Part shown: positions 39,142 through 49,042 of the stretch, in pieces
How the letters are laid out: each line of letters begins with the position of its first letter
Numbering within the stretch: the first letter of the stretch is position 1
Source: an uncultured Enterobacterales bacterium
Lineage (GTDB): Bacteria > Pseudomonadota > Gammaproteobacteria > Enterobacterales > CALYQQ01
Assembly: GCA_945288535.1 (NCBI GenBank)
Contig: CALYQQ010000006.1
Location: 62,001 to 126,000 of the forward strand
Direction of reading: 5' to 3'
DNA length: 64,000 nucleotides
The notes under the pieces: model-generated
Told to the model about the DNA's origin: nothing
The model's database searches: none
Seen by the model: only the letters and a program-made list of their open reading frames with translations
Position numbers and translations under genes: made by a program

Positions 39142-39768
39142 ATGATAATGTCAAAGTACTATTTACGACTAGCAGTACTGTTCAGCTTTATTTTTTCAAC
39201 TAATGCATTAGCTGACAATAGCTATTATATATCAGAAAACTTATCCACCGTTTTACGAGCTGGTGCTTCTGACCACTTTCGTATAATAGGTAATGTTTTA
39301 GCCGGTGAAGAAGTCGTCTTAATCGATGTGAATAATGAGACCCACTATGCTCAAATTAAAACAAGCAAAGGTAAAGTAGGCTGGATTCCATTGAATATGC
39401 TAAAAAATGATATTAGCGCCCAAGCTCTTATGCCAAAATTAAAAGAACAAGTGAATTCATTAACATCTGAATTAGATACATTGAAAGCATCTATAGCAGC
39501 GACATCTGCGAATTATCTTAAAGAATCTAATGAAAATAAATCATTAATCGATTCTCTTAAGCAAAAAAATGCCTCGCTTGTAGACACGTTAGAGCAAAAT
39601 AAAGCTGAACTAAGTAAATTAGAAAAACAACTTGACGAAAAACAACTTAATATCGCCTTAAAATGGTGTTTATACGGAGGTGGTGTTGCTGGTGCAGGTT
39701 TATTTATTGGCTTGATACTCCCTTATCTGATCCCGCGACGTAAATCACGTGATCGTTGGATGAACTAA
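39142..39768 (+). CDS. ygiM: YgiM, membrane-anchored SH3-domain protein
   Basis: The 208-residue protein has a signal peptide (to about residue 25, NALADN), a bacterial SH3 domain (about 27-90; LSTVLRAGASDHFRIIGNVL, GKVGWIPLNML), a coiled coil (about 95-170) and a C-terminal membrane helix (about 175-197) followed by a basic tail (PRRKSRDR). This is the layout of E. coli YgiM (TIGR04211 family), thought to act at the cell envelope. Two ATGs at 39142 and 39148 are possible; GGGA fits the first. cca follows after 44 bases, as in E. coli. Confidence 0.93.
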   Translation: MIMSKYYLRLAVLFSFIFSTNALADNSYYISENLSTVLRAGASDHFRIIGNVLAGEEVVLIDVNNETHYAQIKTSKGKVGWIPLNMLKNDISAQALMPKLKEQVNSLTSELDTLKASIAATSANYLKESNENKSLIDSLKQKNASLVDTLEQNKAELSKLEKQLDEKQLNIALKWCLYGGGVAGAGLFIGLILPYLIPRRKSRDRWMN

Positions 39769-39812
39769 TGTGATTAACTAATTTTTACAATGCAAGCCAG
39801 ATGGAGATAATA

Positions 39813-40985
39813 ATGCAGATTTATTTAGTCGGTGGAGCGGTTCGTGATCGTTTACTTGGACGTGATGTTAATGAATTTGATTGGGTTGTTGTTGGTGCAA
39901 CCCCAGAACTATTATTATCTCAAGGTTTTAAACAAGTTGGACGTGATTTTCCCGTATTTCTCCATCCAGACACGGGGGACGAATATGCATTGGCAAGAAC
40001 CGAACGGAAAATAGGTAAAGGGTATACTGGTTTTATGTGCTATGCCACACCAGATATTACATTAAAGCAAGATCTATTACGCCGAGATTTGACCATTAAT
40101 GCAATAGCTCAAGATCAGCATGGTCAATTAGTTGATCCTTTCAATGGTGTACGTGATTTAGAATTACGGCTATTACGTCATGTATCTACAGCGTTTCGTG
40201 AAGATCCACTTCGTTTATTACGTGTAGCACGTTTTGCTGCACGTTATGCACATTTAGGTTTTACTATTGCTCCTGAAACATGGCACTTAATGTGTGACAT
40301 GGTTAAGGCAAATGAGATTGAACACTTAACTGCTGAGCGTGTCTGGAAGGAAACAGAAAAAGCACTCAATACAGACTCTCCACATATTTATTTTCAAGTA
40401 CTTTATCAATGTGGGGCTTTGGCGATCTTATTTCCAGCATTGCTTCCATTATTTAAAAAAAGTACATCAAAATCATTACCGCACGCTCTTATGGCTCTGT
40501 TGGCAGCAAGCCAATTAAGTCAAAATATCGCTGTACGTTTTACAGCATTATATGTTAATGCTTACTCACTTTCAGATCCTTTAACCAAGCAACATATCAT
40601 GACAATGGCAGCTCATCTACGCTTGCCTATTGAGATTCGTGATTTACTTATACAGGCTGTTTATAGCCATCATGATCTCATTAATGCATTAACGCTTACC
40701 GCAGATAAAATAATTGAATTATTTAACCGTATTGATGTTTGGCGTAAACCCCATCTTCTCTCATATTTGCTTTTAATCAGTCAGGCAAATGCCTGTGATC
40801 AATATGGTCATCCACCCAAGCAATGGCCACAAAGTGATTATTTACAGCATGCCCTTAACCTAGCAAATACGGTCAAAGCCCAGCAAATAATAGCGAATGG
40901 CTTAACTGGTATAGCGATCAAAAATGCAATGAATATGCACAGAATAGAAGTAATCGCCAATTGGCAAGCGTCAAACTTAAACTAA
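39813..40985 (+). CDS. cca: Cca, tRNA nucleotidyltransferase with a degenerate HD domain
   Basis: Cca adds or repairs the 3' CCA end of tRNAs. The nucleotidyltransferase core is intact: YLVGGAVRD, the paired acids in FDWVVVG, GRDFPVFLHP, RRDLTINAIA and REDPLRLLRVARFAARY. The C-terminal half is altered. E. coli Cca has an HD phosphohydrolase motif CHDLGKG and a following His-rich loop; at the aligned place (near residue 250) this protein reads TALYVNAYSL and is about 20 residues shorter, while flanking segments (LPIEIRDLL, WRKP) still align. Phosphatase and 2',3'-cyclic phosphodiesterase activities are therefore probably lost. I chose the ATG at 39813, with GGAG upstream, giving MQIYLVGGAV as in E. 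coli. Confidence 0.95.
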   Translation: MQIYLVGGAVRDRLLGRDVNEFDWVVVGATPELLLSQGFKQVGRDFPVFLHPDTGDEYALARTERKIGKGYTGFMCYATPDITLKQDLLRRDLTINAIAQDQHGQLVDPFNGVRDLELRLLRHVSTAFREDPLRLLRVARFAARYAHLGFTIAPETWHLMCDMVKANEIEHLTAERVWKETEKALNTDSPHIYFQVLYQCGALAILFPALLPLFKKSTSKSLPHALMALLAASQLSQNIAVRFTALYVNAYSLSDPLTKQHIMTMAAHLRLPIEIRDLLIQAVYSHHDLINALTLTADKIIELFNRIDVWRKPHLLSYLLLISQANACDQYGHPPKQWPQSDYLQHALNLANTVKAQQIIANGLTGIAIKNAMNMHRIEVIANWQASNLN

Positions 40986-41382
40986 TCGTCTGTTTTATGG
41001 GCGATTCTACATAAAAATAAGAATCCCAATTAAAATAATTTTATTAAATAAACAATAAATATAGCATTTGTTATATAGTCATTTTTGAATATAAATATTT
41101 TATTATACCCTTGTCTATATTCTATATATTCATCTCGTTATTTAAGGTTAGATAGCCAATAAAACAAAATAACCAGACAAATTGGATTAGCAGAGCTTAA
41201 ACAAGTATTTCAGAGAAAGCTAGTACAAAAAATCTAGAACAAAGATCGTAAAATAATGACTCAATCTATATAAATTAAAACTATACATCGAGCCATTTTA
41301 TCTAGATGATAAAAGATAATTTTAAGTTAAATTATCTTATTATTTAAGCGATTTTATCATTATCAAAAGCATGAATTTTATA
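40986..41382. other. Gene-free stretch between convergent cca and tamB
   Basis: There are 397 AT-rich bases without a credible frame. A weak hairpin just after cca (AATCGTC near 40984 pairing with GGCGATT) lacks a T-run. The clearer hairpin at 41313-41338 belongs to the minus-strand tam operon. In E. coli bacA (uppP) is near cca; it is not here. Confidence 0.45.
41308..41338 (-). terminator. Probable terminator of tamA-tamB
   Basis: AAGATAATTT at 41313-41322 pairs perfectly with AAATTATCTT at 41329-41338 around a 6-base loop. On the minus strand it is followed by a short TTTTAT, about 45 bases past the tamB stop. The stem is all but one pair A-T, so confidence is moderate. Confidence 0.5.
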
Positions 41383-44300
41383 TTAAAACTCAAACTGATA
41401 AAGCAAATCTAAGGTTTGGGATACACCAGATACCGCTTCAAGATAAAGATTTGACATTAATCGATAACGTAAAGTTAGAGTCGCAAGCGCATCAAATATA
41501 CCCATACCATATTTAACCTGTAAACCAGGCAAAATATAACCACTGACGACAACCTGAGAATTATCACCGACGCCTTTTGTATCCAGAGAGAGGTTTTTAA
41601 CACCGAATGTCTCACCAATTTGACCGACAAGTTTACCACTCCCCGCAACACCCAGACCGATCAACATTGATGTCATCATATCTCCATCATTACCAGAGTT
41701 ATCTAGTCCTTGACCTCGTAATAAATAGGATAATGCCTGTTCCTGAGACATCGCTGGATCAGAAAAAATTTCAATTTTAGGTTGTTCTGCCAATCCGGTA
41801 ACCTTTATGCCAGCCGTAACATTATTTTCTGTTGAATCAGGATTTCGAATAGCTTCAATTTCTAATCGTGGCTGGGAAGGCGCACCAGCAAAAATGAGGA
41901 GTCCTTTGCGTATTAAGAGATCTTGACCATATGCCTTAAAACGTCCTTTTGGAATATCAACTTGTCCATGCAGCTCTATACCATTTTGCTCCTGTTTAAC
42001 ACGTAAAATACCAGTAAGATTAGCATCTAAACCAAATGCATCAATTGAAACATCAGGGCCGATTTCCAAATAAATATCTGTATTAATTTGAATTGCCTGC
42101 TTTTGTTTAGTTACAGGCTGAAGTCGTGCATCAAGTATAACTTCATCAGATGATACCGTTACAATACTCGGCGGCAGTTCTTCAATAACAACATTGGCCC
42201 AAGGCACAGTAACTTTACCCGTTAAATCAACCGATTTTGCTGTTGCGGTTACCATGATATCAGGTGAAATATCAACTTTCATAGTCGGTGATAGCGAAAT
42301 ACGAATTTTATTTCCTTTTGCAGTAATATTTGCACGAAGATCGTCTGTTCTATCCCAACTCGCATTCCCATTAATGTCTAGATTACCATTTGCAGTTGAA
42401 ATTTTGCCAACGAGTATCGAGCGTGAACCATTAAATTCTAAACTAACATGACTATTTTTCACTGAAACAGGCAGCGCCATAAGCCCAAGACCAAAGTTAT
42501 CAAGTTTCAGTTGTCCATTAATTCTTGGGCGTACAAGATCGCCAGCCAATCGTAATTGGCCTTCTACTGTTCCATTAACTGATTCATTATGGTTTAAAAT
42601 AGGCTGCAAATCCTTTAGTGATAATTGAGTTAAGGAAATACCACCAGAAATAATACGGTTTTTTTGTGGATCATTTATTTGAATGGCACCATTAAATGTA
42701 CCATTGTTGCGCAGTTTGATATTCCAGTTAAGCTTTGCTTTTTGATCTTTTAAAGTACTATCAACTGTAACTGTATCGAACTGTAACGGTAATGATGCTT
42801 GACCTACTTTTGTTTTAATACTTACGTTGTTACTACCTAATTGCAGGTTTACTTTAGGTAAGGTGTCATTTTTTTGCCAACTCGCTGCTGCACTACCCGT
42901 AAATATCCCCGTGAGCACCATATCTTTCTGAAGGTTATTTAGCATCACTAGATCGAAACGTTTAACTGCTAAATTGATATTACCACTAGACCCAATATCT
43001 ATTGGTTTATCAAAACAAACCTCTGCATTTGCGTTTAACCAACAATGCGATGTCATTGTAAACTTTTTTTGGCTTGCTATATAATTCACTTTGCTACTTT
43101 GATTAAGTTGCCATAACCCCACCGGAGTTTTAAATTGCGTTTTTGTTAGTATTCCTTGCCAATTACCTTTGTTTCGATCAAATTTTCCGGTCAAATTCAT
43201 TGATGCCACTATGGGCTTGCCATCCGCTGTAAATGTAAACTTATGTTGTTGTTCATTACCAGTCAGATTAAGTGAAATCGTTTTATACAAAATGTCATTT
43301 TGTTGCAATCCAGTGATGGATAGCTTAGTCTGTCCAGCGATCTGAGTGGCTGAAGTAATATTTGCCAAAAGCTCTACATGATTTATCATCAATGTTTGCC
43401 AATGTAATTGATTAGCTATAATATTGGCATCAAGTTGTGGTGCCTTTTGAGTTCCTCGTAATTGTACAGAGCCATTAATATCACCATGTAGTTCCGGTAA
43501 AATATCAGAAAGAGTAGGAGCATTGATTATTGCATTTAAGGCTATTTTTGAATTAATGCTTCCATTAACATCTGCTCTATTTTTTCCTAACTGTATAAGT
43601 AAATTAGATATATCCCATTGACCTGCAGCATTACCTTTAATTGCACCAGAAAGTGTCAATAATTTTTGTTTTATATTCCCTTTAATTAATATAGGCGCAA
43701 TAGCTAACTGCCAGTTACCCCCGTATAAACTCCCCTTTACCTGCAAATTACCATTGAGTTGTGCAGGCCATTCTGGCCACTGTTTTTCTGTCTTAATATT
43801 ATCAATAGCAAGTCCTGCTCGCCAACTTATTGCTTTTGACCACGAAATTAAGCCATTTAGTTCAAGTTTACCCTGTAATAAATTTAGCAATAATTGATTT
43901 ATTTCAAATTGTTGTGTATTACCTTTACCTTTGAGCGTAATGGTTGTTGCAGGTATTTGTTTACCTGTAATAGATGATGTCAATCCTAATTTAAAATTTT
44001 CGGCATGACCCGTTAAATTAATATTAAGTTTATCAATTTGATAGTCGATCGCGCCGCTCAAAGGCCATTTTAAGTAATTACTCGATACATTTAATGTAAG
44101 GGGTAAGCCTTTTTTTGCTAATTGCGTTTTTAAATTAATTTGAGCTCGTTGTGGCCCTGAACTATTTAGTGATAATACTAATTCAGATAATAAGCTTCCT
44201 TTAACATGCGCTTTAATGCGTTCTCCTTTTAAACCGTCAGCATAAATATCACTGTTTAATGTCAGTTCTAAAGGCCAGGTTTTAGCTAATTGTGCCTGTC

Positions 44301-45135
44301 CACGTAGGTATATACTTCCTAATGTCGTATGAACAAGTAACTTTTCTAAATGCAAATGACTATCAACTAAACTACCAGAAAAGTTTAGTGACGTTATATT
44401 AAATGCTTTTCCTTTGATGATAGATACCGCAACACCATCTAATTGTTGAATTGAGATATCAATAGGTAAACGGATTGCTTCTAAGTCAGATAAAACTGGC
44501 TTATTAAAAAACGTTTTAACTTGTTCGCCGAGTGATTGTGATAACCCAGGATCTTTATTTGCTACTTCTTGCGTTGTCGACTCGGGTAAAGTGACAATGA
44601 GTTTTTCTACTCGACTAGGTAAAACATTAATCATTTTACCTTGCCAATTTGCACCACTGACAAAACGATCCAGTTTTACGCTTACCGTCTGATCAACGTT
44701 CACATAAAGATTTGTTATATCGATTGCCTGCAAAAAAAGAGGAAAAGGCAATTGTATATTTTCAACCGGAGTCTGTTTTTCAGGTATCGATGATGGATTA
44801 TCACTAAATTGACTAGGATCAACCGTGACTTTAACATTACGCGTTATTAGATGATCTATACATAATTTGCTATGAACTATACAGGAGAAATTGGTCGATA
44901 ATTTTAGTTCGCCTATTTGAACGTCTAGTCCAGGCATTACATAACGTGCATCAATAATGTTTAAATCATGTAAATCGCCTTCAACATTCGAAATAGTCAA
45001 TCCCGGAACAATTCGATCTGCTTGAGTTAGTAAAAAATGTATGCCTGTTTGTGTCAATAATAAATAGGCTAGTCCGCCAAGCAAAAATAGAATCAAAAAA
45101 AGAAAAATAATACTTAATTTTTTTAATATACTCAT
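41383..45135 (-). CDS. tamB: TamB, translocation and assembly module inner-membrane subunit
   Basis: TamB spans the periplasm from an N-terminal inner-membrane anchor to TamA and takes part in outer-membrane protein assembly and phospholipid transport. The 1250-residue protein, close to the E. coli size, has one membrane helix (about residues 8-28), a very long beta-rich repetitive region (AsmA-like grooves), and the conserved C-terminal DUF490 domain (QGLDNSGNDGDMMTSMLIGLGVAGS, ending LDLLYQFEF). The start overlaps the tamA stop (ATGA). Confidence 0.96.
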   Translation of the reverse strand: MSILKKLSIIFLFLILFLLGGLAYLLLTQTGIHFLLTQADRIVPGLTISNVEGDLHDLNIIDARYVMPGLDVQIGELKLSTNFSCIVHSKLCIDHLITRNVKVTVDPSQFSDNPSSIPEKQTPVENIQLPFPLFLQAIDITNLYVNVDQTVSVKLDRFVSGANWQGKMINVLPSRVEKLIVTLPESTTQEVANKDPGLSQSLGEQVKTFFNKPVLSDLEAIRLPIDISIQQLDGVAVSIIKGKAFNITSLNFSGSLVDSHLHLEKLLVHTTLGSIYLRGQAQLAKTWPLELTLNSDIYADGLKGERIKAHVKGSLLSELVLSLNSSGPQRAQINLKTQLAKKGLPLTLNVSSNYLKWPLSGAIDYQIDKLNINLTGHAENFKLGLTSSITGKQIPATTITLKGKGNTQQFEINQLLLNLLQGKLELNGLISWSKAISWRAGLAIDNIKTEKQWPEWPAQLNGNLQVKGSLYGGNWQLAIAPILIKGNIKQKLLTLSGAIKGNAAGQWDISNLLIQLGKNRADVNGSINSKIALNAIINAPTLSDILPELHGDINGSVQLRGTQKAPQLDANIIANQLHWQTLMINHVELLANITSATQIAGQTKLSITGLQQNDILYKTISLNLTGNEQQHKFTFTADGKPIVASMNLTGKFDRNKGNWQGILTKTQFKTPVGLWQLNQSSKVNYIASQKKFTMTSHCWLNANAEVCFDKPIDIGSSGNINLAVKRFDLVMLNNLQKDMVLTGIFTGSAAASWQKNDTLPKVNLQLGSNNVSIKTKVGQASLPLQFDTVTVDSTLKDQKAKLNWNIKLRNNGTFNGAIQINDPQKNRIISGGISLTQLSLKDLQPILNHNESVNGTVEGQLRLAGDLVRPRINGQLKLDNFGLGLMALPVSVKNSHVSLEFNGSRSILVGKISTANGNLDINGNASWDRTDDLRANITAKGNKIRISLSPTMKVDISPDIMVTATAKSVDLTGKVTVPWANVVIEELPPSIVTVSSDEVILDARLQPVTKQKQAIQINTDIYLEIGPDVSIDAFGLDANLTGILRVKQEQNGIELHGQVDIPKGRFKAYGQDLLIRKGLLIFAGAPSQPRLEIEAIRNPDSTENNVTAGIKVTGLAEQPKIEIFSDPAMSQEQALSYLLRGQGLDNSGNDGDMMTSMLIGLGVAGSGKLVGQIGETFGVKNLSLDTKGVGDNSQVVVSGYILPGLQVKYGMGIFDALATLTLRYRLMSNLYLEAVSGVSQTLDLLYQFEF

Positions 45136-46862
45136 AGTTCAGAACCTAATCCAATATAAAATTGGATATTTTTAGTCTTATTTTTATCCTTTATCGGTTT
45201 AGCAATATCCAATTTAATTGGTCCAATGGGTGATACCCAACGAATACCCGTACCCATACCATATTTCAGGTCATCACGGTTAAAATCATTTACAGCTTCT
45301 CCGGTATCTGCAAAAACGGCTCCCCACCATTTACCCGTAACGTTATATTGATATTCGAGCGACCCTGTTACCATTCTTGTACCACCGGTTAATTGACCTT
45401 TACTATTGACTGGTGAAATAGACTTATATTTATAACCTCGGATACTTCTATCGCCCCCAGCAAAAAAACGCATCGAAGGTGGTACACGCTGAAAATTATT
45501 TGTTTCAATCCAACCATAACTCGCGCGAAATAAAAAACGGTGTTTTGCATACCATGTTCTAATCCACATATTTTGAGCTTGAAAAATAAAAAAATCGACA
45601 TCCGAACCCATTGCAGAATTGGATACATCGATGGAGTAACGTTGACTATCACCCCATACAGGCATCAAGCCCCCACGTTGGCGAGTACGGCTTAATGTAG
45701 CTCCAGGATAAAGTAACATACTTTTTTCACTTTGATTCGCTTGGGTAAAATTATCTAATTTCCAATTCAAACTTACGGAACGTTGCCAGCTATTTGATAT
45801 ATTCCAAAAACGTGAAACACTTGCTACTGCCGAATTCGATAATGTATCGTTTTGATCTTCTCGCTTGTAGCCTGCTTGTAATACATAAGAGTGCTCAAGA
45901 ACATTTTTTTCAAGAGGAATTGTGTATGAAAAATCAATAGATTGTTCAGGAGCGGACAAACTGATATTCGTCTCAATACTATGGCCTCGTGCATTTAACC
46001 AAGGCTTTGTCCAGGTTGTTGTAAATCGTGTACCTACATCTGTTGAATAACCAATACCAGTAGAAACAATATTTTTATTACGACGAACCAAAACGGCATC
46101 TATTGGCAATACAGTTGTTGTTTCAACTTGCTCAAAATTAGGTGAAGCAACAACCGAAGAAAACCAATTAGTGGAAGAAAGTCGACGATTTAACTCTGAT
46201 AATTGTTCTGCATCATAAGGATCCCCTTCTTTAAATGGCACAAGATTTTGTAAATATTTTTCTTGGATTTGTGAACCCCTAAAATTTACTTTACCAAATT
46301 TATAACGAGGCCCACTATCAAATTGGATATTCCAAAAAGCCTGGTTAAGTTGTGGCGACACAGCTAGTTGATGTTGGATAAATTGTGCATTAAAATAACC
46401 TTTATTTACTGACAAATTCGTCAGCGAACTACGAAAGTTATCATATTTGCCATGATCGAGAATATCGCCTTTATTAGGTAGCTGTTGCTGAGTTAACATG
46501 ATATAATCGCGATCCGTGGCGGCATCGCCACCAATTAAAACATTTGTTGCTTCTATATAAACTGGGTTACCAGGATTAACATGCACAACTAGTAGGGGCG
46601 CACCCGTTAGAAATTGTTGCGATTCTTCAAAGTGGATCTCTGGATGATAATATCCTTTGGCTCGTAGGCCTTTTTTAATAGCATTTATGATTTGTTGTTT
46701 TAATTGTTGATTAATTATTTCGTCTCTAATTGATATCATTGATACCATGCCTTTTACATTTGCAGCTAAATCACCGAATAAACCTTGAACATCAATTTTT
46801 ATTTCCGTTGATGGTACTACCGGTATAATAAAAGACAGCATATAGAATGGAAAATTGTACAC
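45132..46862 (-). CDS. tamA: TamA, Omp85-family outer-membrane assembly protein
   Basis: TamA is the outer-membrane partner of TamB. The 576-residue protein contains three POTRA domains (about residues 20-260) and a 16-stranded Omp85 barrel with the FFAGGDRSIRGY motif (the RGY loop on strand 6) and the C-terminal FYIGLGSEL. The start is GTG at 46862, chosen because AGGAG lies 5 bases upstream; the next in-frame ATG at 46841 has no such site. The leader (MYNFPFYMLSFIIPVV) is short and has no basic residue, which is unusual for a Sec signal. In E. coli msrA lies on the other side of tamA; it is absent here. Confidence 0.95.
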   Translation of the reverse strand: MYNFPFYMLSFIIPVVPSTEIKIDVQGLFGDLAANVKGMVSMISIRDEIINQQLKQQIINAIKKGLRAKGYYHPEIHFEESQQFLTGAPLLVVHVNPGNPVYIEATNVLIGGDAATDRDYIMLTQQQLPNKGDILDHGKYDNFRSSLTNLSVNKGYFNAQFIQHQLAVSPQLNQAFWNIQFDSGPRYKFGKVNFRGSQIQEKYLQNLVPFKEGDPYDAEQLSELNRRLSSTNWFSSVVASPNFEQVETTTVLPIDAVLVRRNKNIVSTGIGYSTDVGTRFTTTWTKPWLNARGHSIETNISLSAPEQSIDFSYTIPLEKNVLEHSYVLQAGYKREDQNDTLSNSAVASVSRFWNISNSWQRSVSLNWKLDNFTQANQSEKSMLLYPGATLSRTRQRGGLMPVWGDSQRYSIDVSNSAMGSDVDFFIFQAQNMWIRTWYAKHRFLFRASYGWIETNNFQRVPPSMRFFAGGDRSIRGYKYKSISPVNSKGQLTGGTRMVTGSLEYQYNVTGKWWGAVFADTGEAVNDFNRDDLKYGMGTGIRWVSPIGPIKLDIAKPIKDKNKTKNIQFYIGLGSEL

Positions 46863-47340
46863 TATATCTCCTGCTCACAACGCTATTGTTTGATTCGCTA
46901 TAATGAAATAAATTTAATGATGATTAAAAATTTATTATATTAATCATAATGATAAAAATTGAGTGATTGTATATATGATCGCATTTCTGTATTAGTTAAT
47001 AAAATAGTGTTTTTTACTAAATTGCCTTCTTTATATAATGCGAGTAAATTATAAAAATGTAGAGCACCTATAAATTATCTAATAATCACTTACCAATAAA
47101 TATATTTTTATTATAAACGGAAATAAGTCATTACGTGAGATTTGGAGTAACAATAATTTATTCTTATAATTTATATTAACAAACATCATTCGACCTATTC
47201 ATAATAAAAATATAACAATCTGACACGAAACGATTAATAACTGTTATAATGCAAATTATTTTCTTATTTAAAGTTATGCTTTACTTATATAAATGACGCA
47301 CTAATAAATTCACCTTAATGGAAAACCTAGTGATTAACTT
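46863..47340. other. Intergenic region between divergent tamA and ytfL
   Basis: These 478 AT-rich bases must hold promoters for both genes. In E. coli msrA (methionine sulfoxide reductase A) lies between tamA and ytfL; no msrA sequence, including its GCFWG active site, is present here. I see no other structure. Confidence 0.45.
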
Positions 47341-48693
47341 ATGTTAAATAGCTTATTACTCATTATTATACTAATTCTTATCAGCTCTTTTTTTTCTTTA
47401 TCCGAAATGTCACTTGCTGCTTCCAGAAAACTTAAGCTAAAGCAAATGATAGATGAAGGTAATATCAACGCACAATATGTTTTAAAGTTACAAGATAATC
47501 CAGGTGTCTTTTTCACGGTAGTACAAATTGGTATTAATGCAGTCGCTATTCTTGGCGGTATTGTAGGCGACACCATGTTTTCGCCTTATATTCAGGAATA
47601 TTTGACTGATTTTGTCTCTGTTGAAACAGCAACACAAATAGGTTTTATTGTTTCATTCTCATTAGTAACAAGTTTATTTATTTTATTGGCAGATTTAATG
47701 CCCAAACGGCTTGGTATGCTTGCACCCGAGGCAATTGCTGTTCATATTGTTACGCCTATGCGTTTTTGTTTATTAATTTTTCGACCCTTAGTTTGGGTTT
47801 TTAATGGAGTGGCAAATCTATTATTTGGCTTGTTTGGTATCTCTACAGTGCGTAAGGATGATCTCACCAGTGACGATATCCATGCTGTTTTCGAAGCGGG
47901 TGCGATTTCAGGCGTATTACGTAAACAAGAACATGAATTAATTGAAAATGTATTCGAGTTAGATTCAAGAACTGTACCTTCGGCAATGACAATGCGTGAA
48001 GATGTTGTTTATTTTGATCTTGACGAACATGAAGATACGATTAAAGACAAAATTGCTAACCGTCCTCATTCTAAATTTCTGGTTTGTAAGGATTCTATTG
48101 ATCAAGTTGTTGGTTATGTTGAATCAAAAGATCTTCTTAATCGCGTATTAAATGGTCAAACATTGACGTTAAAAGATGGTGTACAAATCCATACCGTTTT
48201 ACTCATTCCAGATACTTTAACACTTTCTGAAATGCTAGATAGTTTTAAAAGTGCCGGAGAAGATTTAGCTGTTATTCTTAATGAATATGCATTAGTCGTT
48301 GGTATTATTACATTAAAAGATGTTATGACTACACTTATGGGGGGAATTATTAATCAAGGTGAAGAAGAACAAATTGTCTCTCGTGATGCTGATTCATGGT
48401 TGATAGATGGTACTACGCCAATTGACGATGTAATGCGATTCCTTAATATCGATAGTTTTCCTCATGCTGAAAATTATGAAACTATTGGTGGATTTATGAT
48501 GTACATACTACGAAAAATCCCTAAGCGTACAGATTATGTTAAACATGACCGTTATAAATTTGAAGTTGTTGATATTGATTGTAATAGAATTGATCAATTA
48601 TTAGTGACTCGCATTGAAAAAACAGCCTTGTCAACCAACGAAACATCATTAGTCGCTGAAAACCATGTTGATGAAGAAAATAATAATAATTAA
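47341..48693 (+). CDS. paeA: YtfL/PaeA, CNNM-CBS membrane protein (polyamine exporter in E. coli)
   Basis: E. coli YtfL (PaeA) exports putrescine and cadaverine and protects cells in stationary phase. The 450-residue protein has the CNNM membrane domain (about residues 1-195, with SEMSLAASRKLKLKQM and ADLMPKRLGMLAPEAIA), a CBS pair (about 205-335, RTVPSAMTMREDVVYFD) and a C-terminal CorC/HlyC domain (about 345-430, ETIGGFMMYILRKIPKR). Its close match to YtfL and position next to tamA support the assignment over other CorC-family proteins. A hairpin terminator follows. Confidence 0.9.
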   Translation: MLNSLLLIIILILISSFFSLSEMSLAASRKLKLKQMIDEGNINAQYVLKLQDNPGVFFTVVQIGINAVAILGGIVGDTMFSPYIQEYLTDFVSVETATQIGFIVSFSLVTSLFILLADLMPKRLGMLAPEAIAVHIVTPMRFCLLIFRPLVWVFNGVANLLFGLFGISTVRKDDLTSDDIHAVFEAGAISGVLRKQEHELIENVFELDSRTVPSAMTMREDVVYFDLDEHEDTIKDKIANRPHSKFLVCKDSIDQVVGYVESKDLLNRVLNGQTLTLKDGVQIHTVLLIPDTLTLSEMLDSFKSAGEDLAVILNEYALVVGIITLKDVMTTLMGGIINQGEEEQIVSRDADSWLIDGTTPIDDVMRFLNIDSFPHAENYETIGGFMMYILRKIPKRTDYVKHDRYKFEVVDIDCNRIDQLLVTRIEKTALSTNETSLVAENHVDEENNNN

Positions 48694-49042
48694 CTTTTCT
48701 AAAACTTTATTCTTAATCAAACAGAATCAGTTACAATACTGATTTTGTTTTCGGTACGTAATAATATGTTTTATTATCTTGTACATAAGTATTTCACTGT
48801 ATATAGCATGAATTAAAGATATCATTACCTATACTGTTCTCATCATAATATCTTTTCTAATAATCTTTTATTTTTATGGCAAGTCGTTTAAATAACAATG
48901 ATTTTTTTAGTTAAGCCATAATTAATTTCATTTATTAGCTCTATTACTGCTTTTTGTTTAATGAATAATCCCTTTACTAGTAAGTATATTGATAATCACT
49001 TTATCTTTTTAAGGTTCTTAATTAATTATCATCTCTGTCTAT
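48694..49042. other. Gene-free stretch between convergent ytfL and cysQ
   Basis: These 349 bases contain the ytfL terminator at their left end and nothing else I can support. In E. coli ytfJ, ytfK and ytfI lie between cysQ and ytfL; none is present. Confidence 0.5.
48719..48752 (+). terminator. Probable intrinsic terminator of ytfL
   Basis: AAACAGAATCAGT at 48719-48731 pairs with ACTGATTTTGTTT at 48738-48750 (13 pairs, one of them G-U) around the loop TACAAT. The descending arm is itself T-rich. It lies 26 bases after the ytfL stop. Confidence 0.65.
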
